Assembly (NCBI RefSeq): GCF_035934735.1 | Contig: NZ_CP142396.1 | Location: forward strand, 1,364,001-1,428,000 | DNA from: Sedimentibacter sp. MB31-C6 | Lineage (GTDB): Bacteria > Bacillota > Clostridia > Tissierellales > Sedimentibacteraceae | Direction of reading: 5' to 3' | DNA: 64,000 nucleotides | Part shown: positions 29,557 to 39,083 of the stretch, one piece after another | How positions within the stretch are numbered: the stretch's first letter is position 1 | Layout: each line of letters opens with the position of its first letter | Program-made: the position numbers and the translations under genes | Notes under the pieces: model-generated | The model's database searches: none | Seen by the model: only the letters and a program-made list of their open reading frames with translations | What the model was told of the DNA's origin: nothing

Positions 29557-30936
29557 ATGAATAGCGATACAATAGCAGCTATTGCAACATTTCCTGGTAA
29601 TGCAGGAATTAATATAGTTAGAATTAGTGGTGATAATGCATTAAATATTGCAGAAAAAATTTTTATAAAAAAAAATGAAAAAGCGGAAAATAACATAAAA
29701 TTTAAGCCAAGATTTCTACATTATGGATATATTGTGGATAAAGATTATAAAATTATAGATGAAGTGTTAATATCATATATGAAATCACCAAACACATATA
29801 CAAGAGAAGATATAATAGAAATTAATTGTCACGGCGGTATGATTTCAGCAAAAAAAATTCTAGAATCAATATTGGAACATGATTGCAGATTAGCTGAAAG
29901 AGGAGAATTTACTAAAAGAGCTTTTCTTAATGGTAGAATAGATTTAACTCAAGCTGAAGCTGTAATTGATATTATAAATTCAAAAACAGATTCAAGTCAT
30001 GAAATTTCTGTTAATCATTTGGAAGGTAGATTGTCAAAACAAATAAATATTATAATAGATGAAATAATGGATTTATTGGCGAATATTGAAGTTAATATAG
30101 ATTTTCCAGAGTATGATGAAGATGAAATAACTATCCATAAAATTAAAATTTTAAGTGAAAATGTTGTTGAAAAGTTGGATAATTTAATTAAAACATCAGA
30201 GACAGGAAAAATATATAAAGAAGGAATAAGAACTGTAATTTTAGGGAAACCCAACGTTGGAAAATCTTCTTTAATGAATTTTTTATTAAATGAAAATAGA
30301 GCAATTGTTACTGAAATACCTGGTACAACCAGAGATACAATTGAAGAATATGTAAATATTAAGGGTATACCTTTACGTATAATTGATACAGCAGGTATAA
30401 GGGATACTGAGGACACTGTTGAAAAAATTGGAGTTGAGAAAGCACTTAATAAGGTTAATGAAGCTGATTTAGTAATTATGATTTTTGATTCTTCTAGAGA
30501 GCTTGAAGTTGAAGATGAAAAAATATTAGAATATATAATAGGAAAAAGAGTTATATATATAAAAAATAAAGTAGATTTGCAAGATAAATTAGATATATCT
30601 AAGTATTTAGATATCAATAAGAATATTATTGATGTATCAGTTTTAAGAAATCAAGGATTGGAAGAAATTATTAATAGAATAAATGAATTATTTTTTGAAG
30701 GTTCAATAAATTTAAGTAACGATTTAATAATTAATAACTTAAGACATAAAAATTTATTAATAAAAGCTAAGAAAAGTTTAGAAGACGTACTAAAGTCAAT
30801 TGATAGTAATATGACTATTGATTTTATTGAAATTGATTTAAAAGAAGCAATGGAAAGCTTAGGACTAATAGTTGGTAAGTCTGTAAGTGATGATTTAGTA
30901 GAGAAAATATTTAATGAATTTTGCATAGGTAAGTAA
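29557..30936 (+). CDS. mnmE: tRNA modification GTPase MnmE (TrmE)
   Basis: A 459-residue GTPase that, with MnmG, modifies U34 of some tRNAs (cmnm5U). The N-terminal tetrahydrofolate-binding domain has TIAAIATFPG and CHGG. The G domain sits inside a helical domain, with GKPNVGKSSLMN, the G2/G3 region GTTRDT/DTAGIRD and KNKVD. The C-terminal catalytic Cys motif FCIGK is complete. It precedes mnmG by 16 bp. Confidence 0.98.
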   Translation: MNSDTIAAIATFPGNAGINIVRISGDNALNIAEKIFIKKNEKAENNIKFKPRFLHYGYIVDKDYKIIDEVLISYMKSPNTYTREDIIEINCHGGMISAKKILESILEHDCRLAERGEFTKRAFLNGRIDLTQAEAVIDIINSKTDSSHEISVNHLEGRLSKQINIIIDEIMDLLANIEVNIDFPEYDEDEITIHKIKILSENVVEKLDNLIKTSETGKIYKEGIRTVILGKPNVGKSSLMNFLLNENRAIVTEIPGTTRDTIEEYVNIKGIPLRIIDTAGIRDTEDTVEKIGVEKALNKVNEADLVIMIFDSSRELEVEDEKILEYIIGKRVIYIKNKVDLQDKLDISKYLDINKNIIDVSVLRNQGLEEIINRINELFFEGSINLSNDLIINNLRHKNLLIKAKKSLEDVLKSIDSNMTIDFIEIDLKEAMESLGLIVGKSVSDDLVEKIFNEFCIGK

Positions 30937-30952
30937 TTAGAAAGGATAAAAT

Positions 30953-32875
30953 ATGGAAGTTACAGTAAGAGAATTTCTTGCAGAAGAGTTTGACATAGTT
31001 GTTGTAGGTGCAGGTCATGCAGGCTGTGAAGCTGCTTTGGCGGCGTCAAGACTTGGCATGAAAACCCTTATGCTTACAATGACTTTAGATTCAATAGCAA
31101 TGATGCCATGTAATCCTAATATAGGTGGAACTGCTAAGGGACATTTAGTAAGAGAAATTGATGCCCTTGGGGGAGAAATGGCTTTAAATATAGATAAAAC
31201 TATGATACAATGTAAGATGTTAAACATATCGAAAGGTCCTGCAGTACATTCTTTAAGGGCACAAGCAGATAAAAATAAGTATCATACTGAAATGAAAAAA
31301 GTAATTGAAAATCAAGAAAGATTATCCCTTAAACAAGAAGAAGCGACAAAGGTAACTGTTAATTCAGATGGAAGCTTTAATATAAGTACTAAATTTGGTG
31401 CAATATATAAGGCAAAAGCTGTTATAATTACTTCAGGGACTTATCTTAAGGGAAGAGTATATATAGGTGAATTAAATTATTCTTCTGGTCCTAATGGATT
31501 ATCACCTGCAAATGAATTATCTGACTCACTTGTGGATTTGGGAATAAGTTTACGTAAATTTAAAACTGGTACACCAGCCAGAGTTCATTCAGATTCAATA
31601 AATTATGATAAGGTTGAAATTCAGACAGGGGATAATGAAATAATTCCATTTTCATTTATGACCGATGAAATTAATATAAATCAAGTACCATGCTATATTT
31701 CATATACAACACAAAAAACTCACGAAATAATTCGAGAAAATTTAGATAGATCTCCACTATATGAAGGAGTAATTAAAAGTATAGGACCAAGATATTGTCC
31801 TTCAATAGAAGATAAAGTTGTTAAATTTTCAGATAAAGAAAGACATCAACTTTTTATAGAGCCTGAAGGCTTGGATACTAAAGAGATGTATATTCAAGGT
31901 ATGTCTTCATCTCTACCTTATGAAGTACAAATTGAAATGTATAGAACAATGATTGGTTTGGAAAATTCTGAAATTATGCGTCCGGCATATGCTATAGAAT
32001 ATGATTGTATAGATCCTACACAGTTAAAAAGAAGCCTTGAAATGAGAAATATTAATAACTTATTTTTTGCTGGGCAAGTAAATGGTAGTTCTGGATATGA
32101 AGAAGCTGCAGCTCAAGGATTAATTGCTGGTATAAACGCAGTGATGAGTTTGAAGGGCAGAGAACCATTAGTATTAGACAGGTCTGAGGCATATATTGGA
32201 GTTTTGATAGATGATTTGGTTACAAAAGGAACAAATGAACCATATCGTATGATGACTTCAAGAGCGGAATACAGATTGATTTTAAGACAAGATAATGCCG
32301 ATGATAGATTAACTGATAAAGGTTATAAAATAGGGCTTGTAACTGAAGAAAGATATAGTAGGTTTAGGAACAAAAAACAAAAAATAAATGAAGAATTAGA
32401 TAGAATAAAGAATGTTAAGATTACTCCTAAATCAGAGGTAAATGAATATTTAGAAAGTATAAAAAGTGTTCCTTTAAAAATGCCAGCAAGTTTGTATGAG
32501 TTACTAAGAAGACCTGAAATTAATTATGAAAATACAATTAATTTAGATAAAGATAGACCAGAAATGAAGAAAGAAATAAAAGATTATGTTGAAACTGTAA
32601 TTAAATATGAAGGATATATAGGTAAACAAATTAGACAAATTGAACAATTTAAGAAACTTGAAAATAAAATAATTCATGAAAATATAGATTATAAAAATAT
32701 TAGTGGTCTTAGGTTAGAAGCAAGTCAAAAACTTGATAAAATAAGACCTGAATCAATTGGCCAAGCTTCTAGAATATCAGGTGTATCACCATCAGATATT
32801 AATGTTTTACTAATTTATCTTGAGCAAAGAAGAAGAAAAAAACAAAGCTTAAGAAAAGAAGGTGAGTCTTATTAA
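30953..32875 (+). CDS. mnmG: tRNA uridine-5-carboxymethylaminomethyl enzyme MnmG (GidA)
   Basis: A 640-residue FAD protein, partner of MnmE. The FAD-binding motif is [20 protein letters not shown], with [26 protein letters not shown] nearby and the GidA signature [11 protein letters not shown]. The C-terminal helical domain ends [15 protein letters not shown]. It overlaps rsmG by 14 bp. Confidence 0.98.
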   Translation: MEVTVREFLAEEFDIVVVGAGHAGCEAALAASRLGMKTLMLTMTLDSIAMMPCNPNIGGTAKGHLVREIDALGGEMALNIDKTMIQCKMLNISKGPAVHSLRAQADKNKYHTEMKKVIENQERLSLKQEEATKVTVNSDGSFNISTKFGAIYKAKAVIITSGTYLKGRVYIGELNYSSGPNGLSPANELSDSLVDLGISLRKFKTGTPARVHSDSINYDKVEIQTGDNEIIPFSFMTDEININQVPCYISYTTQKTHEIIRENLDRSPLYEGVIKSIGPRYCPSIEDKVVKFSDKERHQLFIEPEGLDTKEMYIQGMSSSLPYEVQIEMYRTMIGLENSEIMRPAYAIEYDCIDPTQLKRSLEMRNINNLFFAGQVNGSSGYEEAAAQGLIAGINAVMSLKGREPLVLDRSEAYIGVLIDDLVTKGTNEPYRMMTSRAEYRLILRQDNADDRLTDKGYKIGLVTEERYSRFRNKKQKINEELDRIKNVKITPKSEVNEYLESIKSVPLKMPASLYELLRRPEINYENTINLDKDRPEMKKEIKDYVETVIKYEGYIGKQIRQIEQFKKLENKIIHENIDYKNISGLRLEASQKLDKIRPESIGQASRISGVSPSDINVLLIYLEQRRRKKQSLRKEGESY

Positions 32876-33581
32876 GATATTAGAAGAAGGTTTTAAAGAG
32901 CTTGATTTAATATATAATAGAGATATTGAGGAAAAATTTATAAAATACAAGGATTTATTAAAAGAATGGAATCAAAAAATTAATATTACTGCTATAGATA
33001 ATGATAAAGATATTTATGTTAAGCATTTTATAGATAGCATTCTTTTATTAGATGAAAATAGTTCAATTGAAGAGAAAAATCTTATTGATGTTGGTACAGG
33101 AGGAGGTTTTCCAGGACTTCCTCTAAAGATTGTAAATAATAATTTCCATATAACCCTGTTAGACAGTTTAAGGAAAAGAATTGATTTTTTGTTAATTGTT
33201 GTTCAAAATCTCAATTTACAAGGTGTAGATTTAATTCATGGTAGAGCCGAAGATTTTGGCAGGGATAAAAAATATAGAGAAAACTTTGACATATGTGTAT
33301 CTCGGGCAGTTGCTCCTTTAAATGTATTAAGTGAATATTGTTTACCTTTTGTAAAAATTGGGGGCTATTTTGCTTCTTATAAAAGTGAGAATATTTCCCA
33401 GGAAATAATTGATTCAAGTAGTGCAATAAGAAAATTAGGTGGTATAATAAAAGAAACTCGAGAAATAAAATTGCCAGGGACCGATATAATTAGAAAAATA
33501 GTTATCATAGAAAAAATTGAAAACACTCATAAGAATTATCCAAGAAAAGCAGGGAAGCCTAGTAAAGATCCGTTAATATAA
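32862..33581 (+). CDS. rsmG: 16S rRNA (guanine527-N7)-methyltransferase RsmG
   Basis: A 239-residue SAM-dependent methyltransferase (GidB). The SAM motif is [17 protein letters not shown] and the region [17 protein letters not shown] follows. The GTG start at 32862 lies inside the mnmG 3' end. A Noc-binding-like site is embedded in its coding sequence at 33393. noc begins 13 bp downstream. Confidence 0.95.
   Translation: MSLIKILEEGFKELDLIYNRDIEEKFIKYKDLLKEWNQKINITAIDNDKDIYVKHFIDSILLLDENSSIEEKNLIDVGTGGGFPGLPLKIVNNNFHITLLDSLRKRIDFLLIVVQNLNLQGVDLIHGRAEDFGRDKKYRENFDICVSRAVAPLNVLSEYCLPFVKIGGYFASYKSENISQEIIDSSSAIRKLGGIIKETREIKLPGTDIIRKIVIIEKIENTHKNYPRKAGKPSKDPLI
33393..33406. promoter_or_regulatory. 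Candidate Noc-binding site (NBS)
   Basis: ATTTCCCAGGAAAT differs at one central base from the published B. subtilis Noc consensus ATTTCCCGGGAAAT. It lies inside rsmG, about 190 bp before noc. An identical 14-mer occurs at 52430-52443. Confidence 0.6.
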
Positions 33582-33594
33582 GGGGGAGAGTTTT

Positions 33595-34389
33595 TTGATA
33601 AAAAATATTGTTAATATTGATATTAACAAAATAATTCCTAATAAAAATCAACCTAGGAAAATATTTGATAATAAAGCACTAGAAGAATTAAGCCAGTCAA
33701 TTAAAAATTATGGAATTATACAACCTATTACAGTAAGAAAAATATATGACGATATTTACGAAATAATAGCAGGAGAAAGACGTTTGAAAGCTGCTAAATT
33801 ATTAGAGATGGAAATAATTCCTGCTGTAGTTATTGAAGTAAAAGAAGAAGAATCTGCTGCAATGGCTTTGATTGAAAACTTACAGAGAGAAGATTTGGAT
33901 TTTATAGAAGAAGCAATGGCTTATCAAAGGTTGATTGAAGATTTTGAAATTAATCAAACCCAATTGGCTGAAAAACTTGGCAAATCTCAATCTACTATTG
34001 CAAATAAAATGAGAATATTAAAGCTTCCAGTAAGTGTTAAACAAAAAATTAGAGAAGGCGGATTAAGTGAACGTCATGCCAGAGCACTTTTAAAGGTTGA
34101 AGATGAAGAGTTATTACTAAATATAGTTGATAAAGTTATTAAGAAAGATTTAAATGTCAGTGCTACAGAAAAACTTGTAAAGTCACTTATTGAAGATGTA
34201 AATTATAAAAGAATGAAGGACAAGCGTTATGTCAGAAATTTTATAAATTATAAAATATATATAAATACAATTAAGAATGCTTATAATGAAATTATAAAAA
34301 CAGGTGTAGAAGCAAAATTCGAACAAAAAGAATCAGAAGAATATATAGAACTAAAAGTGAGAATACCGAAAAAATCATATAAGGGATGA
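33595..34389 (+). CDS. noc: Nucleoid occlusion protein Noc (ParB paralogue)
   Basis: A 264-residue ParB/Noc CTPase. The CTP-binding N-domain has NQPRKIF, IIQPITVR and AGERRLKAA, then ALIENLQREDLD. The helix-turn-helix is NQTQLAEKLGKSQSTIANKMRIL. Compared with the ParB at 35168 it has the Noc-type recognition helix (QSTIANK against RVYVTNI) and lies between rsmG and parA, as in B. subtilis. TTG start at 33595 after AGGGGGAG. Confidence 0.88.
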   Translation: MIKNIVNIDINKIIPNKNQPRKIFDNKALEELSQSIKNYGIIQPITVRKIYDDIYEIIAGERRLKAAKLLEMEIIPAVVIEVKEEESAAMALIENLQREDLDFIEEAMAYQRLIEDFEINQTQLAEKLGKSQSTIANKMRILKLPVSVKQKIREGGLSERHARALLKVEDEELLLNIVDKVIKKDLNVSATEKLVKSLIEDVNYKRMKDKRYVRNFINYKIYINTIKNAYNEIIKTGVEAKFEQKESEEYIELKVRIPKKSYKG

Positions 34390-34394
34390 TAATT

Positions 34395-35156
34395 ATGTCT
34401 AAGATAATAAGCATATTCAATCAAAAAGGTGGAGTAGGTAAAACAACAACAAATGTAAATTTATGTGCAGCTCTAGCTTTAAAAGGTAAAAGAATATTGA
34501 GCATTGATGTTGATCCTCAAGGTAATTCTACTAGTGGATTTGGTATTGAAAAAAATGAACTTGAGTATTCAATTTATGATGTCTTAATAGAGAATTACGA
34601 TATAAATAAAGTTATCTGTAAGACAGAAATAGAAAATTTAGATTTAATTCCATCAAATATTCAACTTGCGGGTGCGGAGATAGAGTTAACGAAAACCAAG
34701 TTCAGAGAAAAGACGTTAAGAGAAAAAATTAATTTAATAGACAATAAATATGATTATATTATAATTGATTGTCCGCCATCGTTAGGCTTATTATCTTTAA
34801 ATGCACTTACTGCTTCAAAAACAGTTTTAATTCCTATTCAATGCGAATACTATTCTTTAGAAGGAGTAAGCCAGCTTATAGATACTGTAGGAATAGTAAA
34901 AAGAAGTTTAAATCCTAAGCTTGAGATAGAAGGTGTTTTACTCAATATGTTTGATGGAAGAACAAACTTGTCTATTCAAGTAGTCGAAGAAGTAAAAAGA
35001 TATTTCAAAGATAAGGTTTATAGAACGGTAATTCCTAGAAGTGTTCGTCTTGCAGAAGCACCAAGTTTTGGTCAACCTATTATGCTTTATGATAACAAGT
35101 CAAAAGGAAGTGAAGCATATTTAAAGCTTTCTGATGAAATAATCAAGAATAATTAA
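34395..35156 (+). CDS. parA: Chromosome-partitioning ATPase ParA/Soj
   Basis: A 253-residue ParA. The deviant Walker A is NQKGGVGKTTTNVNL, Walker B is DYIIIDCPPSLGLLS, and DVDPQGNSTSG is present. It forms ATP-dependent dimers on DNA, is stimulated by ParB and also regulates DnaA in other Firmicutes. I start at the ATG at 34395, nine bases after AAGGG; the ATG at 34386 touches that site. Confidence 0.96.
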   Translation: MSKIISIFNQKGGVGKTTTNVNLCAALALKGKRILSIDVDPQGNSTSGFGIEKNELEYSIYDVLIENYDINKVICKTEIENLDLIPSNIQLAGAEIELTKTKFREKTLREKINLIDNKYDYIIIDCPPSLGLLSLNALTASKTVLIPIQCEYYSLEGVSQLIDTVGIVKRSLNPKLEIEGVLLNMFDGRTNLSIQVVEEVKRYFKDKVYRTVIPRSVRLAEAPSFGQPIMLYDNKSKGSEAYLKLSDEIIKNN

Positions 35157-35167
35157 GGAGGTAGAAT

Positions 35168-36016
35168 ATGGCTATTAAAAGAAAAGCCTTGGGCAAGGGT
35201 TTATCAGCATTAATACCAGAAGATTTAGAAAAGCAAGATAATCAAAGGATTGAAGATATAGATACTAGTTTAATACGTCCTAACCCAAATCAACCTCGTA
35301 AGGTATTTGAGAATGAAAAATTAGAAGAGCTTACAGATTCCATAAAAAAGTATGGGGTAATACAACCTATAATTGTTAGAAAAGATGGTAATTTATATAC
35401 TATAATAGCTGGGGAAAGAAGATGGAGAGCCTGTAAGAATGCTAATATCAGTAGTATTCCATGTATTGTCAGAGATATAGAAAATAAAAATGCTTCTGAA
35501 ATAGCATTGATAGAGAATATACAAAGGGAAGATTTAAACCCTATAGATGAAGCTAATGCTTATGAATATATAATTGAGCGTTATGGGATAACTCAGGAAG
35601 AGGTTTCAAGCATAGTAGGTAAGTCTAGAGTGTATGTTACTAATATTGCTAGATTAATTAAACTTGATAAATATGTACAAAATAAAATTATTACAAATCA
35701 AATTTCAGCTGGTCATGGAAGAGCTATTTTAAGCTTGGATTCAGAAAGACAAATAGAATTAACTAATAGAATAATAAAAGAGAATTTAAGTGTTAGAGAT
35801 GTTGAAAAACTTGTTAGAGATTCAAAAAAAGTAAAGAAAAAAAAGAAAATAGTAGAAAAAGATAAATATTTATGTTATATAGAAGAAATGTTAACTGAAA
35901 GGTTTTCTACAAGAGTTAATGTAAAAAACAAAAAAAGTAAGGGAAAGATAGAAATTGAATATACAAATAATGAAGATTTAAATAGAATTTTAGACTTATT
36001 AAATATTGAAGAATGA
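35168..36016 (+). CDS. parB: Chromosome-partitioning protein ParB/Spo0J
   Basis: A 282-residue ParB. An N-terminal RKALGKGLSALIPED motif for ParA contact is followed by the CTPase domain (NQPRKVFE, GVIQPIIVR, AGERRWRACK, ENIQREDLNPI) and the helix-turn-helix TQEEVSSIVGKSRVYVTNIARL. A lysine-rich linker precedes the dimer domain. A candidate parS is at 44706. It ends at a terminator whose stem begins at the stop codon. Confidence 0.96.
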   Translation: MAIKRKALGKGLSALIPEDLEKQDNQRIEDIDTSLIRPNPNQPRKVFENEKLEELTDSIKKYGVIQPIIVRKDGNLYTIIAGERRWRACKNANISSIPCIVRDIENKNASEIALIENIQREDLNPIDEANAYEYIIERYGITQEEVSSIVGKSRVYVTNIARLIKLDKYVQNKIITNQISAGHGRAILSLDSERQIELTNRIIKENLSVRDVEKLVRDSKKVKKKKKIVEKDKYLCYIEEMLTERFSTRVNVKNKKSKGKIEIEYTNNEDLNRILDLLNIEE

Positions 36017-36046
36017 ATCATTGTTAGTTTTAGCAATGATTTTTTT
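36016..36046 (+). terminator. Terminator after parB
   Basis: AATCATTG (36016-36023) pairs with CAATGATT (36034-36041) around a 10-base loop and is followed by TTTTT. Confidence 0.85.
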
Positions 36047-36081
36047 ATTATATAGGAAAGTTCTCTTTTCCTATATAATAA
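36045..36081. repeat. Perfect 15-bp inverted repeat
   Basis: TTATTATATAGGAAA (36045-36059) and TTTCCTATATAATAA (36067-36081) are exact reverse complements around GTTCTCT. No T-run follows in either direction, so it is not an ordinary terminator. It abuts the GC-rich segment at 36084. Confidence 0.75.
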
Positions 36082-36083
36082 AA

Positions 36084-36159
36084 GACGAGGAAGGACGGAA
36101 CGTTCTTGCCGTTAAGGGGTCATAGGTCACCCTAGCGGCGTTTCGAAGCAACACTTTTT
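36084..36159 (+). ncRNA. Candidate structured RNA, GC-rich, family unknown
   Basis: A segment far richer in G+C than its surroundings and with no open frame. GCCGTTA-AGGG (36108-36118) pairs with CCCTAGCGGC (36130-36139), apart from one bulge and one G-U pair. GGAACG upstream can pair with CGTTTC downstream. A short T-run follows at 36155-36159. It lacks a tRNA cloverleaf and matches no riboswitch that I recognise. It lies upstream of the hnd promoter, so it is not the hydrogenase leader. Confidence 0.35.
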
Positions 36160-36165
36160 AATTAA

Positions 36166-36315
36166 ATATATACTATTATTAAATATTTATGTTAAATATA
36201 GAATTAAGTAGAAAAGGTTTACTTATAAATTAAAGTAAATAATAAAATTAAAAATATTAATATTAGTAACAATAATAATAATATACTAACTATAAATAGT
36301 ATTATTTCTTTATAA
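36166..36315. other. AT-rich spacer before the hnd promoter
   Basis: About 150 bp of nearly pure A/T with short direct runs such as AATAATAATAATA. I see no reading frame, hairpin or binding site that I can support. Confidence 0.5.
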
Positions 36316-36344
36316 TTGACATATAATTAACAAGGAAGTATAAT
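36316..36344 (+). promoter_or_regulatory. Hydrogenase operon promoter
   Basis: TTGACA (36316-36321), 17-bp spacer, TATAAT (36339-36344): a perfect housekeeping promoter 45 bp before hndA. Confidence 0.88.
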
Positions 36345-36389
36345 TAAATATAATTTTATGTCTTATTATATAATAGGGAGGTTATTGAA

Positions 36390-36878
36390 GTGCAAAAACA
36401 ACTAAACGTAATAGCTAGGGAAAAGGATTTTTTAGCTTTAAAGGAGTATATTAAAGCGACTAAAGATAATCAAGGTGTTTTAATGCAAACGTTACACAAA
36501 GCACAACAAATCTTTGGATATCTACCTATTGAAGTTCAAAAATTCATATCCTATGAATTGGATATACCCTTAGCAGAAGTTTATGGAGTGGCAACTTTTT
36601 ACACACAATTTTCTATAGACCCAAAAGGCAAACATAAAATTGGCGTTTGTTTAGGAACAGCTTGTTATGTAAAAGGTTCTCAATTAGTATTGGACAAGTT
36701 ATCAAAGGAATTAAATATTAAGGTTGGAGGAACAACAGAAGATAATTTATTTACTCTTGAGGCTACTAGGTGCTTAGGTTGTTGTGGATTAGCCCCTGTA
36801 ATGATGATTGATGATGAAGTATATGGAAAGTTAGACCCTAAGAAGATACCTGAAATTTTATCAAAATATATGGAATAG
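36390..36878 (+). CDS. hndA: NAD(P)-linked [FeFe]-hydrogenase subunit A (NuoE-like)
   Basis: A 162-residue NuoE-type thioredoxin-fold [2Fe-2S] protein. The four cluster cysteines are in VCLGTACYVKG and ATRCLGCCGLAP. It passes electrons within a Hnd/HydABC complex that couples NAD(P)H and ferredoxin to hydrogen. GTG start seven bases after GGGAGGT. First gene of a four-gene operon, with a consensus promoter. Confidence 0.93.
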   Translation: MQKQLNVIAREKDFLALKEYIKATKDNQGVLMQTLHKAQQIFGYLPIEVQKFISYELDIPLAEVYGVATFYTQFSIDPKGKHKIGVCLGTACYVKGSQLVLDKLSKELNIKVGGTTEDNLFTLEATRCLGCCGLAPVMMIDDEVYGKLDPKKIPEILSKYME

Positions 36879-36887
36879 AGGTGTTAT

Positions 36888-37253
36888 ATGAAATCATTAG
36901 AGGAATTAAGAAAATTAAGAGAAGATTCAATAAAAAATATTGAAATGCGTAATACAGATAAGGATATAAGGATAGTAGTTGGTATGGCTACTTGCGGGAT
37001 ATCAGCTGGTGCAAGGCCAGTATTAAGTACGCTTGTAGAAGAAGTTGCAAAAAGAAATTTAAACAATGTGCAAGTAGTTCAGACTGGATGTATAGGAATG
37101 TGCACATATGAACCTATTGTAGAAATTTATACTCCAAATAATGAAAAGGTTACATATATTCACGTAGATAGTGAAAAAGCTAAGAGAATTGTTTTAGAGC
37201 ACATTGTTAATGGTAACGTAATTAATGAATATACAATAGGATCAGTAAAGTAA
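36888..37253 (+). CDS. hndB: [2Fe-2S] thioredoxin-like ferredoxin, hydrogenase subunit B
   Basis: A 121-residue protein, mostly a thioredoxin-like [2Fe-2S] domain with MATCGISAGARPVLSTL and QTGCIGMCTYEPIV. It corresponds to HndB of the four-subunit NADP-reducing hydrogenase described in Desulfovibrio fructosovorans. It lies 9 bp after hndA. The symbol is given by gene order and domain type. Confidence 0.85.
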   Translation: MKSLEELRKLREDSIKNIEMRNTDKDIRIVVGMATCGISAGARPVLSTLVEEVAKRNLNNVQVVQTGCIGMCTYEPIVEIYTPNNEKVTYIHVDSEKAKRIVLEHIVNGNVINEYTIGSVK

Positions 37254-37283
37254 TGAGAGGAATGAAGTTATGGAGGTAGAATT

Positions 37284-39074
37284 ATGAAGATTTTCAGGTC
37301 TCATGTTTTAGTATGTGGAGGGACTGGATGTACTTCTTCTAAATCTGATTTAATTAAGAAAAGATTTGAAGAAAAAATAAAAGAAGTAAATCTGGACGAT
37401 GAAATTCAAGTTATTGCTACAGGATGTTTTGGTTTATGTGAAGTAGGACCAGTCGTTATTATATATCCAGAAGGATCATTTTATGCAAGAATGACTGTTG
37501 ATAGAGTTGATGAAATAGTAGAAGAACATTTGCTTAAAGGTAGAATAGTAAAGAAATACTTATTTGAAGAAAGTACTAAAGATGACATAATAAAATCTCT
37601 TGGTGATGTCGATTTTTATAAAAAACAAAAAAGGGTAGCTTTAAGAAACTGTGGTGTAATTAATCCTGAAAATATTAATGAATATATTGCCAGAGATGGT
37701 TATATGGCTTTAGGAAAAGTTTTAACTGAAATGTCTTCAGAGGAAGTAATTAAATTAATAAAGGATTCAGGTTTAAAAGGAAGAGGAGGAGCTGGTTTCT
37801 CTACAGGAATGAAGTGGAGTTTTGCAGCACCTAATGAATCGGATCAGAAGTATGTAATTTGTAATGCAGATGAAGGAGATCCAGGTGCTTTTATGGATAG
37901 AAGTGTACTTGAAGGAGATCCTCACTCCGTTTTAGAAGCTATGGCTATTGCAGGTTATGCAATAGGTGCAACTAAGGGATTTATATATGTAAGAGCTGAG
38001 TATCCTATAGCAGTGCATAGATTAGAAATTGCAATTAAACAAGCTAGGGAGTTAGGGTTATTAGGTAGTAAATTATTTGAAACGGATTTTGATTTTGATG
38101 TTGAAATAAGACTTGGTGCAGGAGCATTTGTTTGTGGAGAGGAAACTGCATTAATGCAATCTATAGAAGGAAAGAGAGGCATGTCTCGTAACAAACCACC
38201 ATTTCCTGCTAATAAAGGACTTTGGGGTAAGCCTACTATTATTAATAATGTTGAAACTTTAGCTAATGTACCACAAATAATTATTAAAGGGCCAGAATGG
38301 TTTAAAAGTTTTGGTACTGCAAAATCACCGGGAACTAAGGTATTTGCACTAGGTGGTAAAATTAATAATACGGGGTTAGTTGAAGTTCCAATGGGGACGA
38401 CTTTAAGAGAAGTAATTTATGATATTGGCGGAGGCTGTCCTAATGGTAAAGAGTTTAAAGCAGTACAAACTGGAGGACCATCAGGTGGGTGTTTAACAAA
38501 AGATCATTTAGATACTCAAATTGACTATGAGAATTTAGTAGCCTTAGGTTCAATGATGGGTTCAGGTGGAATGATAGTAATGGATGAAGATAATTGTATG
38601 GTTGATATTGCAAGATTCTTTTTAGACTTTACTGTTGATGAATCATGTGGTAAATGTACGCCTTGTAGAGAAGGTACAAAGAGAATGCTAGAAATTTTAG
38701 ATAAAATTACTGAAGGCAAAGGTACAATGGAGGATTTAGACAAACTTGAGAAATTGGCAATTAATATAAAAGAAACTTCTCTTTGTGGGCTTGGCCAAAC
38801 AGCACCAAATCCAGTATTATCAACATTAAAATACTTTAGAGATGAATATGAAGCACATGTAATTGATAAAAGATGTCCAGCAGGTGTATGTCAGTCTCTA
38901 TTAAGATATATTATAACTATGAACTGTAAAGGATGTACAAAGTGTGCAAGAGTATGTCCTGTAGGTGCAATTGAAGGTAAAGTAAAGGAAGTTCATATAA
39001 TTAATCAGGATAAATGTATAAAATGTGGTGCTTGTATGGATGCTTGTAGTTTCCATGCTATTATTAAAAAGTAG
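37284..39074 (+). CDS. hndC: NuoF-like flavoprotein subunit of [FeFe]-hydrogenase
   Basis: A 596-residue protein: N-terminal thioredoxin-like [2Fe-2S] domain (VCGGTGCTSSKSD...ATGCFGLC), FMN/NADH-binding NuoF core (GLKGRGGAGFSTGMKWSF; GAGAFVCGEETALMQSIEGKRG), SLBB region, a [4Fe-4S] domain (DESCGKCTPCREGTKR) and two C-terminal ferredoxin-type clusters (NCKGCTKCARVCPVGA; KCIKCGACMDACSF). FMN is where bifurcation between NAD(P)H and ferredoxin is thought to occur in HydABC enzymes. All cluster cysteines are present. Confidence 0.94.
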   Translation: MKIFRSHVLVCGGTGCTSSKSDLIKKRFEEKIKEVNLDDEIQVIATGCFGLCEVGPVVIIYPEGSFYARMTVDRVDEIVEEHLLKGRIVKKYLFEESTKDDIIKSLGDVDFYKKQKRVALRNCGVINPENINEYIARDGYMALGKVLTEMSSEEVIKLIKDSGLKGRGGAGFSTGMKWSFAAPNESDQKYVICNADEGDPGAFMDRSVLEGDPHSVLEAMAIAGYAIGATKGFIYVRAEYPIAVHRLEIAIKQARELGLLGSKLFETDFDFDVEIRLGAGAFVCGEETALMQSIEGKRGMSRNKPPFPANKGLWGKPTIINNVETLANVPQIIIKGPEWFKSFGTAKSPGTKVFALGGKINNTGLVEVPMGTTLREVIYDIGGGCPNGKEFKAVQTGGPSGGCLTKDHLDTQIDYENLVALGSMMGSGGMIVMDEDNCMVDIARFFLDFTVDESCGKCTPCREGTKRMLEILDKITEGKGTMEDLDKLEKLAINIKETSLCGLGQTAPNPVLSTLKYFRDEYEAHVIDKRCPAGVCQSLLRYIITMNCKGCTKCARVCPVGAIEGKVKEVHIINQDKCIKCGACMDACSFHAIIKK

Positions 39075-39083
39075 GAGAGGTAG

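Noticed and set aside
30015-30617. Long minus-strand open frame opposite mnmE
   Set aside because: Composition is that of an antisense frame (Ser/Ile-rich), and mnmE motifs on the other strand are complete.
36084-36159. Possible tRNA or SRP RNA
   Set aside because: No cloverleaf, no anticodon arm and no SRP tetraloop signature; kept only as an unknown structured candidate.
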